Assembly: GCA_944377745.1 (NCBI GenBank)
Contig: CALWFV010000035.1
Span: forward strand, 1 to 37,929
Reading direction: 5' to 3'
From: an uncultured Mediterraneibacter sp.
Lineage (GTDB): Bacteria > Bacillota > Clostridia > Lachnospirales > Lachnospiraceae
Length of the DNA stretch: 37,929 nt
Shown: piece by piece, positions 1 to 7,811 of the stretch
How positions within the stretch are numbered: position 1 is the stretch's first letter
Layout: every line of letters begins with the position of its first letter
The notes under the pieces: model-generated
The model's input: only the letters and a program-made list of their open reading frames with translations
Told to the model about the DNA's origin: nothing
The model's database searches: none
Made by a program: the position numbers and the translations under genes

Positions 1-71
1 GCGGGTGTAGTTCAATGGTAGAACACCAGCCTTCCAAGCTGGATACGTGAGTTCGATTCTCATCACCCGCT
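1..71 (+). tRNA. tRNA-Gly (anticodon TCC)
   Basis: A complete cloverleaf can be folded. The acceptor arms are GCGGGTG and CACCCGC with discriminator T. The D arm contains AGTTCAATGGTAGAAC, the anticodon stem CCAGC/GCTGG carries loop CTTCCAA (anticodon TCC), and the T arm contains GTTCGATTC. The 3' CCA is not encoded. The gene begins at the first base of the window, so other tRNAs could precede it. Confidence 0.96.
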
Positions 72-77
72 TTATTT

Positions 78-111
78 TTTTGCCGTCGTGCTGGAAGGTG
101 CGGCGGCAAAA
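78..111. terminator. Hairpin after the tRNA (possible terminator)
   Basis: Arms 78-88 (TTTTGCCGTCG) and 101-111 (CGGCGGCAAAA) pair with one G-U wobble. The strong T-tract lies before the hairpin on the plus strand, and only a weak one (CTGTTTTCG) follows it. It could stop leftward transcripts or act as a processing/termination element for the tRNA. Confidence 0.4.
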
Positions 112-141
112 CTGTTTTCGACATATATGTTCTTTTTTGGA

Positions 142-178
142 TTGTATCTGCCCTTATCCCTGTGCTATACTGTAAGAA
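142..178 (+). promoter_or_regulatory. Promoter of the structured RNA
   Basis: A -35 box TTGTAT (142-147) and an extended -10 box TGCTATACT (TATACT at 166-171) are 18 nt apart. The predicted start, about 178-180, is just before the long inverted repeat that begins at 182. That fits a dedicated promoter for a non-coding RNA. Confidence 0.6.
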
Positions 179-373
179 AATTGTAACAGTTCAGCCATGC
201 GGCTCCTTTCCCTCTGTGTCCTTTTGCGCTAGGCTTGAAAAGACCTCGCCAACTGCTCAATGCATCGCTGAGGGTGTTCGCCCCATGCCAGGATAAAAGA
301 GGTCATGCCCCTTGTAAGCCAGCTTCTGTGCAAGCCTTCCTTTATCCTGACGCAAGGCTGAACTGTTACAGAA
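178..373 (+). ncRNA. ssrS: Candidate 6S-like structured RNA
   Basis: About 190 nt between the promoter and yesL fold into a rod. A perfect 15-bp closing stem joins 182-196 to 356-370. It is followed by two unpaired strands of about 31 nt each (197-227 and 324-355). An upper stem then forms from 228-236/316-323, 242-247/299-304 (GACCTC/GAGGTC) and an apical hairpin near 262-287. Length, closing stem, large central bubble and terminal stem match the 6S RNA layout (mimic of an open promoter that binds sigma70-RNA polymerase). No U-tract follows the closing stem, so the 3' end may be processed. The RNA could instead be a structured leader of yesL-xpt. The 6S identity is an inference from shape, not sequence homology. 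Confidence 0.55.
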
Positions 374-402
374 AATTATCGAAAAGAGAGATGGTAACTG
401 AA

Positions 403-1041
403 ATGAGATTTAATCTTGCTGATAACCCGGTAACCCGTGCACTTTCAAAGATCTGTGATATGGTATGCCTGAACATTCTCTGGCTGGTATGCTGCATCCC
501 GATTGTGACGATCGGAGCGTCGACCACGGCGCTTTATTCGATCATGCTCAAGATGGTAAAAAATGAAGAAGGATATATCTTTAAAGGGTTCTTCAAGGCA
601 TTTAAGGAGAATTTCAAGCAGAGCACGATCATGTGGCTTCTGTTTGTTGTGCTCTGGATCGTCTGGTGGCTGGACTATAATTTTGCGGGATCTCTCCCGG
701 GGACATTTGGATTTCTGTTCCGCGCCCTGTTCCTGCTTCTCGGATTTGTCCTTCTGTCAGTGATGATATATGCTTTTCCATTGACAGCGAGATACGTTAA
801 TCCAATCGGGGCGACTCTGAAGAACGCGCTGATCCTGACGGTGGCAAAGCTGCCGTATACGTTCTTGATGGTCATAGTCATTGTGGCTTCGATCCTTGGA
901 TCATTGTGGAACACAGTTACTTTCATGTTTGCGATTCCATTGTGGCTTCTGGTTGGCGGATCGCTCATAGCCTGGGTGAATTCATGGATACTGCGGAGAG
1001 TCTTTACCATATTTGAGGGAAAAGATGGAAATGGTCAATAG
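403..1041 (+). CDS. YesL-family (DUF624) membrane protein
   Basis: A 212-residue protein of the DUF624/YesL family, whose molecular role is not established. Family members often sit beside carbohydrate ABC transporter genes. The N-terminus has the family pattern (LADNP, then a hydrophobic segment with PIVTIGASTTALY and KMVKNEEGYI), and about four to five membrane segments are visible. The frame is open further upstream, but that stretch overlaps the structured RNA. ATG 403, preceded by AGAGAG, matches the family N-terminus better; ATG 391 sits too close to the purine-rich run. It ends 29 nt before xpt, so the two are probably cotranscribed. A second DUF624 domain occurs in the fusion gene at 22464-24287. 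Confidence 0.82.
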   Translation: MRFNLADNPVTRALSKICDMVCLNILWLVCCIPIVTIGASTTALYSIMLKMVKNEEGYIFKGFFKAFKENFKQSTIMWLLFVVLWIVWWLDYNFAGSLPGTFGFLFRALFLLLGFVLLSVMIYAFPLTARYVNPIGATLKNALILTVAKLPYTFLMVIVIVASILGSLWNTVTFMFAIPLWLLVGGSLIAWVNSWILRRVFTIFEGKDGNGQ

Positions 1042-1070
1042 AAAAAAATAACAGAGGAAGAGGTTGAGGG

Positions 1071-1649
1071 ATGAACTTTTTAGAGGAACGGATCGTAAAA
1101 GACGGAGTGGTAAAAGAAGGTAATGTACTCAAAGTCGACAGTTTTCTGAACCATCAGATGGATATTAAGCTGCTCGATCAGATGGGAGCGGAGTTTAAAC
1201 GGCGCTTTGCGGACAAAACGATCAATAAGATACTGACGATTGAGGCTTCCGGGATCGGAATCGCCTGTATTACCGCCCAGCATTTTGATGTGCCAGTGGT
1301 GTTTGCGAAGAAGTCACAAAGCATCAATCTGGATGGCGAGATGTATGTGGCGGAGGTAGAGTCCTTTACGCATAAATGCATCAATCACGTAATTGTAGCG
1401 CAGAAGTTTCTGGAACCTGAGGATCATGTGCTGATCATTGATGACTTCCTGGCCAATGGCTGTGCGCTCCAGGGACTGATCCAGATCGTACAGTCGGCAG
1501 GCGCGACGGTTGAGGGGATCGGGATCGCCATTGAGAAGGGCTTCCAGTCCGGCGGACGCATCATAAGGAACCTGGGATATCAGCTGGAGTCTCTCGCCAT
1601 TGTTGATGGGATGGATGCCGAGACGGGGAGGATCGATTTCCGGCCCTAG
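1071..1649 (+). CDS. xpt: Xanthine phosphoribosyltransferase
   Basis: A 192-residue purine salvage enzyme that makes XMP from xanthine and PRPP in the cytoplasm. The PRPP-binding motif [11 protein letters not shown] is at residues 120-130, and the N-terminal segment [12 protein letters not shown] is typical of Xpt. Length matches the family (about 190). The start ATG 1071 is preceded by a GAGGAAGAGG-type purine-rich site. In many Firmicutes xpt follows a purine riboswitch and pairs with pbuX. Here neither is present; the gene sits 29 nt behind yesL and would be transcribed with it or from a promoter I cannot see. Confidence 0.93.
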   Translation: MNFLEERIVKDGVVKEGNVLKVDSFLNHQMDIKLLDQMGAEFKRRFADKTINKILTIEASGIGIACITAQHFDVPVVFAKKSQSINLDGEMYVAEVESFTHKCINHVIVAQKFLEPEDHVLIIDDFLANGCALQGLIQIVQSAGATVEGIGIAIEKGFQSGGRIIRNLGYQLESLAIVDGMDAETGRIDFRP

Positions 1650-1693
1650 GGGGAAATGACGGTAGTTTTAGGGCGGAGAGAGCAGGAGAAAAA

Positions 1694-2422
1694 ATGAATG
1701 TAAATAAGAAAGTTCAGCAGATGTCTGAGTGTGGACCAGCCCTTGTAAGGGGGCTGGTCTTTGATATGGACGGACTTCTTCTTGATTCGGAGAAGCTGGT
1801 AAAGCGGACCTGGGACTATGCGGGGAGTCTGCTGGGGTATGAGGATTTCGGGGATCATATCTATAATACTGTGGGATTTAATCTGAAGAGGCGGACCCGC
1901 TATTTCAGGGAGAATGTGAGCGAAGACTTCCCTATGGAATGGTTCGCGGACGTGACGCGGAAGAAGTATCATGAGATTGCAGACGAGGAAGGCGTTGAGG
2001 TAAAAGCCGGAGCAAGAGAACTTCTGGAGTATGCAAAAGAGAAGGACTACCGGATCGGGCTTGCCACATCCTCCCGGAAGATTCATGCGGAACAGTCTCT
2101 GAAAAGTGCCGGTCTCTTCTGTTATTTTGACGGGATGGTATTCGGCGATGTGGTGAAGGAAGGAAAGCCGGCGCCTGAGATATATCTTCGGGCATGCCGT
2201 CAGATCGGAGTGGAGCCGTCGGAAGCTGTGGCGCTGGAGGATGCACCATCAGGAGTGATCTCGGCACATGCGGCAGGAATGCGGGTTATCGTAGTGCCGG
2301 ATCTTGTGGAGCCGCCGGAGGAGATCATCGGGCTTGTGTGGCACAGGGCGGAAAGTCTGGCAGAAGTTCCAGCTATGTTGGAAGAGGAAAGGGGTGTAAT
2401 GGTGCAAAAGCCTGTTTTATGA
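1694..2422 (+). CDS. HAD-family hydrolase, beta-phosphoglucomutase/phosphatase type
   Basis: A 242-residue HAD subfamily I protein. Motif I is FDMDGLLLDSE (D24 likely nucleophile, D26 acid/base), motif II is LATSS, and the conserved lysine is in KEGKPAPEIY. Motif IV is ALEDAPSG. The cap between motifs I and II is helical, as in beta-phosphoglucomutases and small sugar-phosphate phosphatases. The substrate cannot be read from sequence. AGGAG at about 1683 supports ATG 1694. Residues 1-18 precede the fold, and a later start is possible. It lies 44 nt after xpt, so cotranscription is likely. Confidence 0.85.
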   Translation: MNVNKKVQQMSECGPALVRGLVFDMDGLLLDSEKLVKRTWDYAGSLLGYEDFGDHIYNTVGFNLKRRTRYFRENVSEDFPMEWFADVTRKKYHEIADEEGVEVKAGARELLEYAKEKDYRIGLATSSRKIHAEQSLKSAGLFCYFDGMVFGDVVKEGKPAPEIYLRACRQIGVEPSEAVALEDAPSGVISAHAAGMRVIVVPDLVEPPEEIIGLVWHRAESLAEVPAMLEEERGVMVQKPVL

Positions 2423-2466
2423 AAAACGGTTCAAAAAATCTTTAGAATTTCTTAGGAATCTTATAT

Positions 2467-2516
2467 CAGCCTCCTTTAGATTTACAGGATATCCTGTAAA
2501 CAGTTAAAGGAGGCTG
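2467..2516 (+). promoter_or_regulatory. Hairpin covering the dedA ribosome binding site
   Basis: Arms 2467-2478 (CAGCCTCCTTTA) and 2505-2516 (TAAAGGAGGCTG) are perfectly complementary over 12 bp. The downstream arm contains the AGGAGG site (2508-2513) of the gene starting at 2522. Between the arms lies a perfect 20-nt palindrome (2481-2500, TTTACAGGATATCCTGTAAA), which could be a DNA operator or an inner hairpin. No U-run follows, so this is not a standard terminator. Confidence 0.6.
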
Positions 2517-2521
2517 TTTCA

Positions 2522-3091
2522 ATGAATATCCAGATACTGACAGATTATTTCATACAGTATGGCGCGTTTTTTATCTTTCTGATCGTCTTTCTGGAATATC
2601 TGAACCTTCCGGGTTTTCCTGCCGGAGTGATCATGCCGCTGGCGGGGATCTGGGCGGCAAAAGGAGAGATCAGTTTTCCGGTGGTGATGATACTCAGCGT
2701 ACTGGCAGGGCTTGCGGGAAGCTGGCTTCTGTATCTGCTGGGGAGGATCGGAGGGGTAAAACTTCTGGGATTTTATTTCAGGAAATTTCCCGGACAGAAG
2801 GATGCGGTAGAGAAAAAGATCGCATATCTCAGGGAGAAAGGATGCATTGGCGTCTTCTTCAGTAAACTGCTCCCGGTGGCGAGGACGCTCATCTCCGTTC
2901 CGGCGGGAATGATAAAGATGAACTTCGCGAAATATACGATCAGTTCGGTCTGCGGAGTATTCCTCTGGAATCTGGCATTTGTGGGAGCCGGATACTTTTT
3001 CGGGGAAAAGGGATCGACATGCTGGCATAAGGACGCCGCGGAAAAGAAGGGGCAGAAAAGCAGGGTTGCCAGAGAGAGGGAGATGGATTAG
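2522..3091 (+). CDS. DedA-family membrane protein, short C-terminus
   Basis: A 189-residue DedA/SNARE-associated membrane protein; family members are linked to lipid-carrier recycling and membrane homeostasis. The family blocks are visible: EYLNLPGFPAGVIMP near residue 24, GSWLLYLLGRIGG near 66 and SKLLPVARTLISVPAGM near 119. The last hydrophobic helix is at about 145-160 (FLWNLAFVGAGYFFG). The usual final membrane helix is missing: the last 28 residues are strongly charged, and no other frame there encodes a hydrophobic stretch. The start ATG 2522 has AGGAGG at 8 nt, sequestered in a hairpin. The gene stands between the HAD gene and a two-component system. Confidence 0.82.
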   Translation: MNIQILTDYFIQYGAFFIFLIVFLEYLNLPGFPAGVIMPLAGIWAAKGEISFPVVMILSVLAGLAGSWLLYLLGRIGGVKLLGFYFRKFPGQKDAVEKKIAYLREKGCIGVFFSKLLPVARTLISVPAGMIKMNFAKYTISSVCGVFLWNLAFVGAGYFFGEKGSTCWHKDAAEKKGQKSRVAREREMD

Positions 3092-3141
3092 AATCAGTAG
3101 TGTCTGGAAAATAGATGGAATATTCTGACAATATTATGCAG

Positions 3142-3179
3142 CAGGTGCCGTGTACCTGTGAAAAAGTACACGGCACCTG
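3142..3179. repeat. Palindromic repeat, copy 1
   Basis: Arms 3142-3155 (CAGGTGCCGTGTAC) and 3166-3179 (GTACACGGCACCTG) are perfectly complementary over 14 bp with a 10-nt loop. The plus-strand side is followed by TTAAAAAATAA, an A-rich rather than T-rich tail. The core GGTGCCGTGTAC/GTACACGGCACC recurs at 34736-34781, which marks it as a dispersed intergenic element. Confidence 0.8.
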
Positions 3180-3213
3180 TTAAAAAATAAACGATCATAA
3201 AAGGAGAGGGAAA

Positions 3214-3912
3214 ATGGAAACGAGCAACATTCTGGTTGTGGAAGATGACAAGGAGATCAGGGAAGGAGTCCAGATCTATCTGCAGAGCCAGGGATACAGG
3301 GTATTCCAGGCGGCGGACGGGATCGAGGGTCTCGAGATCATAGAGAAGGGGGAGATCCATCTGGCGATCGTGGATATCATGATGCCCAGGATGGACGGGA
3401 TACGGATGACCATGAAACTTCGGGAGAAGTATGACTTCCCGGTGATCATGCTGTCAGCGAAATCGGAGGAGGTCGACAAGATCACAGGTCTGAATATCGG
3501 CGCCGACGACTATGTGACAAAGCCTTTTACGCCGATGGAGCTGATGGCGAGGGTGAATTCCCAGCTCCGGCGGTACCGGAAATTTCTGGAGAAGCTGACG
3601 CCGAAGGAAAATGTGCATGTGATCGGGGGACTGGAGATCAACGAGGATACGGTGGAGGTATCGGTGGACGGTGTTCCCGTGAGGCTGACGCCCATCGAGT
3701 ACAAGATCATCCTGCTTCTGGCGAAGAATCCGGGGAGGGTGTTCTCTTCCGAGGAGATCTACGAGAGAGTGTGGCAGGAGAAAGCGATCAACACAGATAC
3801 GATCATGGTGCATGTGAGGAACATAAGAGAGAAGATTGAACTGGATCCGAAAAATCCAAAATATTTAAAGGTGGTGTGGGGTGTTGGATACAAAATCGAA
3901 AAACAGCCATAA
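3214..3912 (+). CDS. OmpR/PhoB-family response regulator
   Basis: A 232-residue DNA-binding response regulator. The receiver domain (residues 5-120) has the acidic pair D11/D12, phosphoacceptor D54 in IVDIMMP, the S/T position in MLSAKS and K103 in VTKPF. The C-terminal winged helix (about 135-230) contains LTPIEYKIILLLAKNPGRVFS and HVRNIREKIE. It resembles VanR/RprY-type regulators, and the target genes are unknown. The AGGAG site precedes ATG 3214. Its 3' end overlaps the start of the sensor kinase gene by 32 nt, so the two are translationally coupled. Confidence 0.93.
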   Translation: METSNILVVEDDKEIREGVQIYLQSQGYRVFQAADGIEGLEIIEKGEIHLAIVDIMMPRMDGIRMTMKLREKYDFPVIMLSAKSEEVDKITGLNIGADDYVTKPFTPMELMARVNSQLRRYRKFLEKLTPKENVHVIGGLEINEDTVEVSVDGVPVRLTPIEYKIILLLAKNPGRVFSSEEIYERVWQEKAINTDTIMVHVRNIREKIELDPKNPKYLKVVWGVGYKIEKQP

Positions 3913-6025
3913 ACTTGGCGTGGTCTTAGTCTTTGTGTTTTTGCTGGCATGTTCCCTGGTGATGATGGGGCAGTATGGTCTGATCAGGAAACAGCTTGAG
4001 AGCGAGACGGATCAGGGCGTCCGGCAGCAGGAAGCGCTCCTGTCGATGGGGGACGACCTGATCGAGGGAAGCTATATCCTGTACAATGAATATTCCGGCG
4101 ATACAGAACTGTCGGATCTTGATTTCCTCAACGAATACGGTCAGAGGGATTTTGACCTTACGAGAAGGTTCGTGGAATACGGAGTGTTTGACAGTAAGGG
4201 GAAATCACTTCTGGATGAGACGTCGGATCTGGAGTCGACCCGGCTTCAGAGGGCGCAGCAGTATTATGCGTTCCAGGCGGAATATGATTTCTCAGATGAA
4301 GGAGAGCTCTCTGACGTTCAGGTGACCGGGAAAAGCCTGACGGCGCAGGAGGAATATGAGCTTGAGTCAGCTTATCTGAATGATGCGGAGAACGCGATCT
4401 ACGGAGGGTATGTGACAGAGATCACAGAACCTGCCGGAGTCAAGGTGATCTACGGGATGACTTCCGACAGCCTGGCTTCTTATACAGAGGCGGTATATCC
4501 TCAGGAAACGGGGCTGTACACGCTGTATACGCTGTCATCGTTCCGGGATATGTTTGAGATCCTGATCCTTGCGGTGATCGCGGCGGCGCTTCTGCTTCCC
4601 TGTGTAAAACGGCTGGATATCAGTGAGATGAAAGCGTTCCGCGTACCCTTTGAGATTCCTGTGTTTGTACTGTTCTTACTGATGGCGGCGGACATTTTCT
4701 GGATGACGGGGGCTGTGGTTTACAGTACGCTGGAGGGAAGCCGTTTGAATTCCGGTCCGGGAATGCTGATGAACGTCCTGATGTGGATGTGCGTGTTCGG
4801 TATTTTCTTCTGGGCGTTCACATCCCTGCGGGCGATCATCCGTATGAAAGGAGCGTACTGGCGCGAGAGGACTTTCGCTTACAGGCTGTACCGCTGGATC
4901 CGGTACGGAGAAGGCGGCGGGAAAAAGATCAGGGAAGGCGTTGCAGGCGTGTTCAGGAAAGGGAAAAAATTCTTTGCGGATCAGTATGACGCGCTCCTGC
5001 ATCTGGATTTTAAGGATAAGACGAACCGTACGATCCTGAAGATCGTGGCAGTCAACTTTATCATCCTTGCCGTTGTATGTCTGTTCTGGTTCTACGGGAT
5101 GTTCGCGCTGATCATCTATTCGGTCCTGCTGTTTTTGTTCCTGCGCAGATTTACCAGGGATCTTCAGGACAAATACAGTCTGCTCCTGCAGTCGACAAAC
5201 GAACTGGCGGAGGGGCACCTGGACGTCCCCATCGAAGGAGATATGGGGCTGTTCAACCCGATCCGGGAAGAGCTGAAGAAGATCCAGAAGGGATTTAAGA
5301 AAGCGGTCGAGGAAGAGGTTAAGAATGAGCGGATGAAGACCGAGCTGGTGACCAATGTGTCCCATGACCTGAGGACGCCGCTGACGGCGATCATCACCTA
5401 CACAGACCTTCTGAAAAATGAGACGGATGAGGAAAAGCGAAAAGAGTATATTGAAGTGCTGGAGAAGAAGTCGCTGAGACTGAAAGTGCTGATCGAGGAT
5501 CTGTTCGAGATCAGCAAGGCGGCAAGCAAAAGCGTGAAGATGAATTACATGAAAGTGGATATCGTGGATCTGCTGAAACAGGTCGGACTTGAGAATGACA
5601 GCAGAATTAAAGAAGCGGATCTGGAGTTCCGCTGGAAACTGCCGGAGCATAAGATCGTCATGTGGCTGGACAGCCAGAAGACATACCGGATCTTTGAAAA
5701 CCTGATCGTTAATATCACAAAATATGCCATGCCTCATACAAGAGCATACGTTGAGATGACGGACGGGGAGAAAGGCGTGCACATCTCTATGAAAAATGTC
5801 TCTGCGGCGGAGCTGGATTTCAATGTGGATGAGATCACGGACCGTTTCGTGCGGGGAGATTCCTCCAGGAATACGGAAGGCTCCGGGCTCGGACTCGCGA
5901 TCGCCAAGAGTTTTGTGGAACTTCAGCACGGAACTCTCACGATCTCCACAGAGGCGGATCTGTTCAAGGCGGATATCACCCTGCCAAAGATGGAGATGCC
6001 TGAGGAGTCCCGGGAAATGAAATAA
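3881..6025 (+). CDS. Membrane sensor histidine kinase
   Basis: A 714-residue kinase starting at GTG 3881, inside the end of the response regulator gene. A membrane helix (about residues 12-30) leads to an outside domain of about 190 residues. Then come roughly five more hydrophobic segments (about 225-243, 258-280, 293-315 and a pair at 380-420), giving a larger membrane part than usual. A linker with NELAEGHLDVPIEGD resembles HAMP. HisKA has the phosphoacceptor H495 in VSHDLRTPLTAI. The ATPase domain has the N box (FENLIVNITKYA) and the G box (NTEGSGLGLAIAKS). The signal sensed cannot be inferred. It partners the regulator at 3214. Confidence 0.92.
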   Translation: MLDTKSKNSHKLGVVLVFVFLLACSLVMMGQYGLIRKQLESETDQGVRQQEALLSMGDDLIEGSYILYNEYSGDTELSDLDFLNEYGQRDFDLTRRFVEYGVFDSKGKSLLDETSDLESTRLQRAQQYYAFQAEYDFSDEGELSDVQVTGKSLTAQEEYELESAYLNDAENAIYGGYVTEITEPAGVKVIYGMTSDSLASYTEAVYPQETGLYTLYTLSSFRDMFEILILAVIAAALLLPCVKRLDISEMKAFRVPFEIPVFVLFLLMAADIFWMTGAVVYSTLEGSRLNSGPGMLMNVLMWMCVFGIFFWAFTSLRAIIRMKGAYWRERTFAYRLYRWIRYGEGGGKKIREGVAGVFRKGKKFFADQYDALLHLDFKDKTNRTILKIVAVNFIILAVVCLFWFYGMFALIIYSVLLFLFLRRFTRDLQDKYSLLLQSTNELAEGHLDVPIEGDMGLFNPIREELKKIQKGFKKAVEEEVKNERMKTELVTNVSHDLRTPLTAIITYTDLLKNETDEEKRKEYIEVLEKKSLRLKVLIEDLFEISKAASKSVKMNYMKVDIVDLLKQVGLENDSRIKEADLEFRWKLPEHKIVMWLDSQKTYRIFENLIVNITKYAMPHTRAYVEMTDGEKGVHISMKNVSAAELDFNVDEITDRFVRGDSSRNTEGSGLGLAIAKSFVELQHGTLTISTEADLFKADITLPKMEMPEESREMK

Positions 6026-6054
6026 GATTTTACCTGAATATGATGAAAATAAGC

Positions 6055-6091
6055 CCTGCATATGATACTATGGTCGTATGCAGGACTTTTC
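6055..6091 (+). terminator. Probable terminator after the kinase gene
   Basis: CCTGCATA (6055-6062) pairs with TATGCAGG (6077-6084), followed by ACTTTTCTG. The 8-bp stem is solid but the T-run has only four bases, so termination may be partial. Confidence 0.5.
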
Positions 6092-6214
6092 TGCGCAATA
6101 GACCATGCAAGCGGCTGGTGTGCCTGCACGGGCAGGCGTTTGCAGGCCGAAGCGGAGCGCAGGCCAGAAAAGCAGGAATTATTTCCCGCAGGGGAAAAGA
6201 AGGAGGACGAAGAG

Positions 6215-6895
6215 ATGAGATATGAGATCAAGGGCGACACACTGCCGGTAGTGATCTGCTACCTGGACGGAGGAGAACAGATGATCACAGAGAGGGGATC
6301 CATGAGCTGGATGTCTCCGAACATGAAGATGGAGACCACGTCGAACGGAGGGATAGGAAAGGCTCTTGGAAGGATGTTCGCGGGGGAGGCGCTGTTCCAG
6401 AACCGGTATACCGCAGAGGGCGGAAACGGGCTGATCGCGTTCGCATCCAGTTTTCCGGGGCAGATCATGGCGCGCCAGATCAGCCCGGGAAATGAGATCA
6501 TCGTGCAGAAGTCAGGATTCCTCGCGGCGGAAGCGGGAGTGGAACTCTCTGTGTTCTTCCAGAAAAAACTGGGGGCAGGATTCTTCGGCGGGGAAGGTTT
6601 TATCATGCAGCGGCTCTCCGGCCAGGGGATGGCGTTCCTGGAGTTTGACGGGCATGTGGTGGAATATGAGCTTCAGCCGGGGCAGCAGATCGTGGTGGAT
6701 ACGGGATATCTTGCCGCGATGGAGGGCTCGTGCAGCATCGAGATCAAGAGTGTGCCGGGGATCAAGAATATGGTATTCGGCGGCGAGGGACTCTTTAACA
6801 CGGTGGTGACCGGACCGGGACGGGTGTGGCTCCAGACCATGCCGGTCTCCAATGTGGCGGAACTGATCATGAAGTTCATGCCGCCGAAATCATGA
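6215..6895 (+). CDS. AIM24/TIGR00266-family protein
   Basis: A 226-residue protein of the TIGR00266 (AIM24-like) family, predicted to fold as a glycine-rich beta structure; the biochemical role is unknown. The sequence shows the characteristic blocks MSWMSPNMKMETTS, GGEGFIMQRLSGQGMAF and KNMVFGGEGLF. ATG 6215 is chosen because AGGAGG (6201-6206) sits 8 nt upstream; the longer open frame has no such site and starts inside the preceding terminator region. The region upstream (6092-6214) contains a small hairpin (CCTGC/GCAGG near 6143) but no other gene. It lies 18 nt before the AraC regulator gene and may share its transcript. Confidence 0.85.
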   Translation: MRYEIKGDTLPVVICYLDGGEQMITERGSMSWMSPNMKMETTSNGGIGKALGRMFAGEALFQNRYTAEGGNGLIAFASSFPGQIMARQISPGNEIIVQKSGFLAAEAGVELSVFFQKKLGAGFFGGEGFIMQRLSGQGMAFLEFDGHVVEYELQPGQQIVVDTGYLAAMEGSCSIEIKSVPGIKNMVFGGEGLFNTVVTGPGRVWLQTMPVSNVAELIMKFMPPKS

Positions 6896-6913
6896 TGGTC
6901 AGGCTGAGGAGAT

Positions 6914-7789
6914 ATGGAAGAATCATATGTATTGCAGATAAAAGAACGGCAGTTTTCTGATCTGTACCTGTGTTTCTGCGGATATGCGAAATGCAGTCCG
7001 GGACACAGTTTCGGTCCGGCTGTCCGGCCAAACTATATCATCCACTATATCGTGGAGGGCAGAGGGAGCTACACGGTCGACGGGGTAAAATATGAACTGG
7101 AGGCAGGACAGGGATTCCTGATCCAGCCCGGAGTGCAGACGTTTTACCAGGCGGATGAGAAGGAACCGTGGAGTTATCTGTGGGTGGGATTTGACGGAAA
7201 CCGCGCGAAGGGATATCTGAGAGGGATGGGGCTGGGGGAGAACAGCCTGATCTACCGCAGCAGCCACGGAGAGAGGCTGAAACAGACCGTGCTCAGCATG
7301 CTGCGGCACAATACCTACACGGCGTCGGATCAATTTCTTCTGGAGGGGCTTCTGTATTCTTTCTTCGGGACACTGTCAGAGGATATGGATATCCTGGCTT
7401 CGTCGGAGACGAACACTGGAAGCCTGTATGTGAGAAGGGCGGTAGAGTTTATCCAGAACAATTACTGTAATCCTATCCACATCACCGATATCGCGGAATA
7501 TGTCTGTATCAACAGAAGCTACCTGTATACTCTGTTCCAGAAAGAGCTGGGCATGTCACCCCAGGAATATCTGACCAACTACCGGCTTACTCAGGCGGCG
7601 GAACTGCTGGTCATAACTGATATTTCCATAGAAAGTGTTGCCCTCTCCTGCGGGTACAGCGACCCGCTGGTTTTTTCCAAAGCATTTAAGGTGAAAAACG
7701 GGATCACACCGTCCGCGTATCGGAAGAAAGACCGGAAGGAACAGAGAGAAAATCGGAAGAAGAATGAAGCAAAACTGGAAGGACTGTAG
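6914..7789 (+). CDS. AraC-family transcriptional regulator
   Basis: A 291-residue regulator. The N-terminal cupin-like sugar-sensing domain (about 15-160) has the pattern seen in MsmR/RafR-type proteins: RPNYIIHYIVEGRGSYTVDG and a PGVQTFYQAD segment. The C-terminal pair of helix-turn-helix motifs (about 175-275) includes ITDIAEYVCINRSYLYTLFQ and the signature VALSCGYSDPLVFSKAFK. It lies directly before an alpha-galactosidase gene transcribed the same way, so it probably activates that gene in response to an alpha-galactoside. The stop codon lies within the 5' arm of a strong terminator. Confidence 0.9.
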   Translation: MEESYVLQIKERQFSDLYLCFCGYAKCSPGHSFGPAVRPNYIIHYIVEGRGSYTVDGVKYELEAGQGFLIQPGVQTFYQADEKEPWSYLWVGFDGNRAKGYLRGMGLGENSLIYRSSHGERLKQTVLSMLRHNTYTASDQFLLEGLLYSFFGTLSEDMDILASSETNTGSLYVRRAVEFIQNNYCNPIHITDIAEYVCINRSYLYTLFQKELGMSPQEYLTNYRLTQAAELLVITDISIESVALSCGYSDPLVFSKAFKVKNGITPSAYRKKDRKEQRENRKKNEAKLEGL

Positions 7790-7811
7790 GGAAACCTGCA
7801 GTCCTTCTTTT
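7779..7811 (+). terminator. Rho-independent terminator of the AraC gene
   Basis: A 12-bp stem (7779-7790 with 7795-7806, one G-U pair) closes a GAAA tetraloop and is followed by CTTTT. The TAG stop codon (7787-7789) is inside the 5' arm. Confidence 0.85.

Noticed and set aside
235-402. Upstream extension of the yesL open frame
   Set aside because: The extra residues do not look like a membrane protein, overlap the structured RNA and give a start away from the conserved YesL N-terminus.
1042-1070. Purine riboswitch before xpt
   Set aside because: The gap is only 29 nt, and the structured RNA farther upstream lacks the compact three-way junction size of a purine aptamer (about 70 nt).
4676-6061. 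461-residue open frame on the minus strand
   Set aside because: It lies entirely antisense to the histidine kinase gene, whose domains and motifs are clear. Its translation is rich in His, Gln and Arg and shows no domain.
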